Shown piece by piece: positions 40,412-42,730 of a stretch of DNA of 42,730 bases. The translations under genes and the position numbers were made by a program. The stretch is from Fidelibacterota bacterium (lineage in GTDB: Bacteria > Fidelibacterota > UBA2242 > JAOZSR01): assembly GCA_029939575.1 (NCBI GenBank), contig JAOZSR010000024.1:1-42730 (forward strand), written 5' to 3'. The notes beneath the pieces are model-generated. The model was not told the DNA's origin. It searched no databases and worked only from the letters and a program-made list of their open reading frames with translations. Positions within the stretch are counted from its first letter, which is position 1. Every line of letters starts with the position of its first letter.

Positions 40412-40439
40412 TTGACAAAAGATACATATATGATATAAT
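40412..40439 (+). promoter_or_regulatory. consensus promoter giving an apparently leaderless mRNA
   Basis: TTGACA (40412-40417), 16 bases, TATAAT (40434-40439): both consensus hexamers. The nuclease ATG is at 40448, so the start of transcription (about 40446-40448) coincides with the start codon. Confidence 0.8.
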
Positions 40440-40447
40440 AGAATAAT

Positions 40448-41410
40448 ATGAATGAAGATAAATTGTATTTAGAAAATATTTGGAACGAAATACTTGTTGC
40501 AGTTAAGCGTAATCGTCCCATGGTAGCTAGGGAGCATATCTGGGCAACTGAAATCGGTAAAAATTATTTTGACCGCTATCATAAAATGATTGGCACTCCT
40601 CCCACTAGAGTAATTGAAGAAAGAATATTAAGAAAATTTGCCGCTGGTGACATCTTTGAGGAATTAGTAGGCGACTACTTGGCAAAAATCGGACTGATCG
40701 AAAGTTCACAGGAACATATCATTATCCCCGAAGATGATGACCATTTAAAAGTGTCAGGTAAAATAGATTATATCGCCAGCATGCCGGATTGGGACACAGC
40801 CAGAGAAGCGGTAAAAATGAACGAGGGGGACGATTCAGATATTACTAAAGAAATTTTAAATAAACTAATTGACGAATTATCAGAAAAATATCCGCAAGGC
40901 CTGCCTCCAACTATTTTTGAAATCAAAACTATTAATTCAATGGTGTTCTGGGCTAAAAAGAATTATCTACAAGAAGCTTACCCGTTTCACATTATGCAGA
41001 TTTATACTTACTTGAAAGCAAAAAATCTACCAGAAGGAAGAATAGTCTATCTTTCTAAAGATGATTTAACTATTAAAGAAATGACAGTATTCCACCCCAA
41101 TGCCGTATTGGAAGAAAAATGGGAAAAGGATGTTAAGCAAATAACAAAATATATTCGCGAGGGGGTAGAGCCGCCAAAGCCCGATCAAATTGTTTTTGAA
41201 CCACACGGATGTGTAAGATTCCAAAAAAATAAAATAAAATACAAAACAGAGGGAGTATGGAAAGAAAATTGGGAAGTCAAATTCTCGCCATATTTTAAAA
41301 TGATTACCGGATTTGATAATGAAGAAGAATGGCTATATTCCTTGAAAAAAGAATTAAAAACAAAAAATGACGAATTGAAAGCTCAATATATTTTAGACAA
41401 TAAATTGTAA
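40448..41410 (+). CDS. PD-(D/E)XK exonuclease-like protein (RecB/Cas4-type)
   Basis: This 320-residue protein contains EERILRKFAAGDIFEELVGD (His/Glu region), VSGKIDYIASMPDW (Asp of the PD motif, about residues 95-108), TIFEIKTINS (E-x-K, about 157-166) and HIMQIYTYLKAKN (QxxxY motif, about 181-193). These are the metal-binding residues of the PD-(D/E)XK superfamily. No Cys cluster is seen, unlike Cas4. In phages such nucleases act in recombination or host DNA degradation. Next to the SSB-like gene, this suggests a recombination pair. Transcribed from an apparently leaderless promoter. Confidence 0.78.
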   Translation: MNEDKLYLENIWNEILVAVKRNRPMVAREHIWATEIGKNYFDRYHKMIGTPPTRVIEERILRKFAAGDIFEELVGDYLAKIGLIESSQEHIIIPEDDDHLKVSGKIDYIASMPDWDTAREAVKMNEGDDSDITKEILNKLIDELSEKYPQGLPPTIFEIKTINSMVFWAKKNYLQEAYPFHIMQIYTYLKAKNLPEGRIVYLSKDDLTIKEMTVFHPNAVLEEKWEKDVKQITKYIREGVEPPKPDQIVFEPHGCVRFQKNKIKYKTEGVWKENWEVKFSPYFKMITGFDNEEEWLYSLKKELKTKNDELKAQYILDNKL

Positions 41411-41411
41411 T

Positions 41412-41483
41412 ATGTTTGAAACTGTTTGTTTATTAATAGGGGGGATTTTCTTTGTAATATTATTATTCGTTGATTTTAAATAA
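41412..41483 (+). CDS. 23-residue membrane peptide
   Basis: MFETVCLLIGGIFFVILLFV then DFK. Starts right after the nuclease stop; one membrane span. May be a mini-protein or chance. Confidence 0.35.
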   Translation: MFETVCLLIGGIFFVILLFVDFK

Positions 41484-41492
41484 TAAAATAAT

Positions 41493-41520
41493 TGATCTTA
41501 TCCCACTAGCTGGAAGATCA
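41493..41520. promoter_or_regulatory. inverted repeat just before the SSB-like gene
   Basis: TGATCTT (41493-41499) and AAGATCA (41514-41520) with a 14-base loop, ending 10 bases before the ATG at 41531. It may be an operator or mRNA hairpin controlling translation. Confidence 0.4.
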
Positions 41521-41530
41521 CACACGTACT

Positions 41531-42028
41531 ATGACACAACCATTAGTGTCGCCGGAAATTGCCAAATCCGCGGAGGGCAAATTCCTAAAGCTGGAAGCGG
41601 ACACGCCAGTCCAATTCATCCTCTATAAGCCTGTCGGCATTATAGATGCAGCTCAAGGCGACAATTTAAAATTTTTCCGCAAAGTAAATATCAACGGTGA
41701 GGAACGACACATCAAGTATGAAATTCATTTAAAAGAAGTAGCCACAGGTGAAGTAAAAGAATGGCAAGTTGGTTCAGCCTCTGCTATCAACCAACTAACG
41801 ACTTTAAAGGCTAATGTAGGCGATACTATTGAAATTGAAAAAATAAAACTTGGTGAAAGAAAACAGGATGTAAGATATCGAATAAAATTAATAAGCACTG
41901 CCGGGGACGGACAAGTACAAGGAGTCCCTTCGCAAGGAACGCCAGCACCAGTTCAAGCTCCAGCTCAAACCCCTGCTTCGCCAGCAGAATCGACTGATGA
42001 AATCAATACAGATGAAATTCCATTCTAG
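41531..42028 (+). CDS. single-stranded DNA-binding-like protein with acidic C-tail
   Basis: This 165-residue protein has a beta-barrel-like N-terminal part (about residues 1-125) with KFFRKVNINGEERHIKYEIH, KEVATGEVKEWQVGSASA and DTIEIEKIKLGERKQDVRYR. A Pro/Ala/Gln-rich linker (about 128-153) and a terminal DEINTDEIPF follow. The linker plus D/E-x-PF end is the hallmark of bacterial and phage SSB, which recruits partner proteins through the tip. The OB fold itself is not obvious by eye. It likely protects ssDNA in replication or recombination. Confidence 0.78.
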   Translation: MTQPLVSPEIAKSAEGKFLKLEADTPVQFILYKPVGIIDAAQGDNLKFFRKVNINGEERHIKYEIHLKEVATGEVKEWQVGSASAINQLTTLKANVGDTIEIEKIKLGERKQDVRYRIKLISTAGDGQVQGVPSQGTPAPVQAPAQTPASPAESTDEINTDEIPF

Positions 42029-42196
42029 ATGGAATTAGGAAGGGGGCTATAAATGATGAATTATTTAAAATATTAAAAATAATTAATAATGAAATTAAAA
42101 ATTGTCGTAAAAATAATGAGGACGAGAATGGATACTCTCATTCTTATGCTATTGTTAAAGAACATCTTAAATAGTTAACTGCTAAAATAATATATT
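42029..42196 (+). other. gap with a start-less coding-like remnant
   Basis: One frame reads DELFKILKIINNEIKNCRKN then NEDENGYSHSYAIVKEHLK and ends at TAG 42174, but no ATG, GTG or TTG opens it. It may be a decayed small gene or use an unusual start. Nothing else is seen here. Confidence 0.3.
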
Positions 42197-42670
42197 ATGA
42201 AAGATAAGACATTTAATTACACAAATCCACTAATGGTAAAAAATTTAATAACATTAATTCCGATAAAAGAAACTGATGTTATATTAGACGCTGGTTCAGG
42301 TAAAAATAAAGTTTGGTATAATGCAATTCAAAATACTGTAGTTGAAAAATATGAATGTGAAATTGATGACGGTTGTGATTTTTTTAAGTGGCATAAAAAG
42401 GTGGACTGGGTAATTGGTAATCCGCCATTTGGTGTTGGCTGGAAATTTGTAGAAAAAGCCATTGAAATAGCGACTGAGGGTATAGCATTTTTAGGAAATA
42501 TAAATTTTTTTAATCAATTTACACCAATAAGACTTGAAAAGATGAAAGAAAAAGGGTTTGAACTTCAACATATTCATGTAGTAGCCGATAAAAGATGGTT
42601 TGGTAGATATTATTTTCTTATATTTGAAAAGAAAAAAGGTATATTAAATTGGGAAAGAAAAACTTATTAA
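42197..42670 (+). CDS. SAM-dependent DNA methyltransferase-like protein (NPPF)
   Basis: This is a 157-residue protein. DVILDAGSGKNKVWYNAI (about residues 27-44) is the SAM-binding motif I (DxGxG). WVIGNPPFGVGWKFVEKAIE (about 71-90) has the NPPF catalytic motif IV. HIHVVADKRWFGRYYFLIFE ends the fold. It is a minimal adenine- or cytosine-N4-type methyltransferase with no target domain. It lies just before the contig end and close, on the circle, to the second NPP enzyme at 909. A role in modifying phage DNA is inferred. Confidence 0.75.
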   Translation: MKDKTFNYTNPLMVKNLITLIPIKETDVILDAGSGKNKVWYNAIQNTVVEKYECEIDDGCDFFKWHKKVDWVIGNPPFGVGWKFVEKAIEIATEGIAFLGNINFFNQFTPIRLEKMKEKGFELQHIHVVADKRWFGRYYFLIFEKKKGILNWERKTY

Positions 42671-42672
42671 CT

Positions 42673-42730
42673 ATTAAAATAATATATATGGAATATTTAA
42701 TCTACGGTTTATCAAAAATATTTGATTGGT
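42673..42730. repeat. terminal direct repeat, copy at window end (58 bp with the preceding ATT)
   Basis: 42676-42730 equals 1-55. With the preceding ATT it equals 37230-37287. See the copy at the start for the meaning. Confidence 0.9.

Noticed and set aside
1..42730. Alternative genetic code (TGA or TAG as sense)
   Set aside because: TGA ends three genes in ATGA overlaps (12429, 13620, 14378), TAG ends others (15359, 39629, 41531), and full-length families are read with the standard code.
37230..42730. Integration attachment sites
   Set aside because: The direct repeats could suggest this, but no integrase, excisionase or host gene fragment is present.

Overview
The window reads as one AT-rich tailed-phage genome, probably near-complete, assembled from an environmental sample. 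The first 55 bases recur exactly as the last 55, so the contig can be closed into a circle of about 42,675 bp. A third copy at 37233-37287 makes that closure ambiguous. Capsid and packaging genes are all present: small and large terminase, portal, scaffold, and a DUF5309-like HK97-fold major capsid protein. I see no tape-measure protein, tail tube or sheath. Large internal-virion-like proteins lie between portal and scaffold, which suggests a short-tailed (podovirus-like) particle. The genetic code is standard: TGA is a real stop, shown by three ATGA stop/start overlaps. Most genes lack a Shine-Dalgarno sequence and start behind an A/T leader such as AAAATAATAT. Several sigma70-type promoters are readable. 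There is no tRNA, integrase, polymerase, helicase or primase, so replication must lean on the host. The host cannot be named from the sequence.

Layout. Positions 1-4220 (+ strand) hold small early-type genes: a ribbon-helix-helix regulator, a RusA resolvase, an NPPY methyltransferase, a glycosyltransferase behind a structured RNA element, a membrane protein, a zinc ribbon and an acidic protein. A bidirectional terminator at 4249-4284 separates them from the convergent late block. Positions 4312-34438 (- strand), read from high to low coordinates, hold TerS, TerL (interrupted by an intein), portal, three large virion proteins, scaffold, capsid protein, and two paralogous proteins with Ser/Thr tails. 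Next come a long glycan-modification island (glycosyltransferases, sulfotransferase, deacetylase, methyltransferases, epimerase) and two virion proteins with 187-224-residue Ser/Thr tracts. The block ends with a connector, a beta-rich tail protein, a candidate holin and an amidase.

Positions 34439-35699 contain no gene. They hold divergent promoters, an attenuator-like hairpin in front of terS, a roughly 470-nt candidate structured RNA with interleaved helices and its own terminator, and a possible origin with DnaA-box-like 9-mers and palindromes. Positions 35700-42670 (+ strand) carry many very small proteins, a DUF6745-type tandem-repeat protein with its small partner, a lysozyme-like gene cut by an in-frame TAA, a PD-(D/E)XK nuclease behind an apparently leaderless promoter, an SSB-like protein with a classic acidic tail, and a second methyltransferase.

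The most interesting candidate system is the pairing of mucin-like Ser/Thr tracts on virion proteins with a co-transcribed glycan-building island that includes a sulfotransferase. This suggests the phage makes its own glycosylated, perhaps sulfated, surface stalks. The second is the large structured RNA next to the late promoter.
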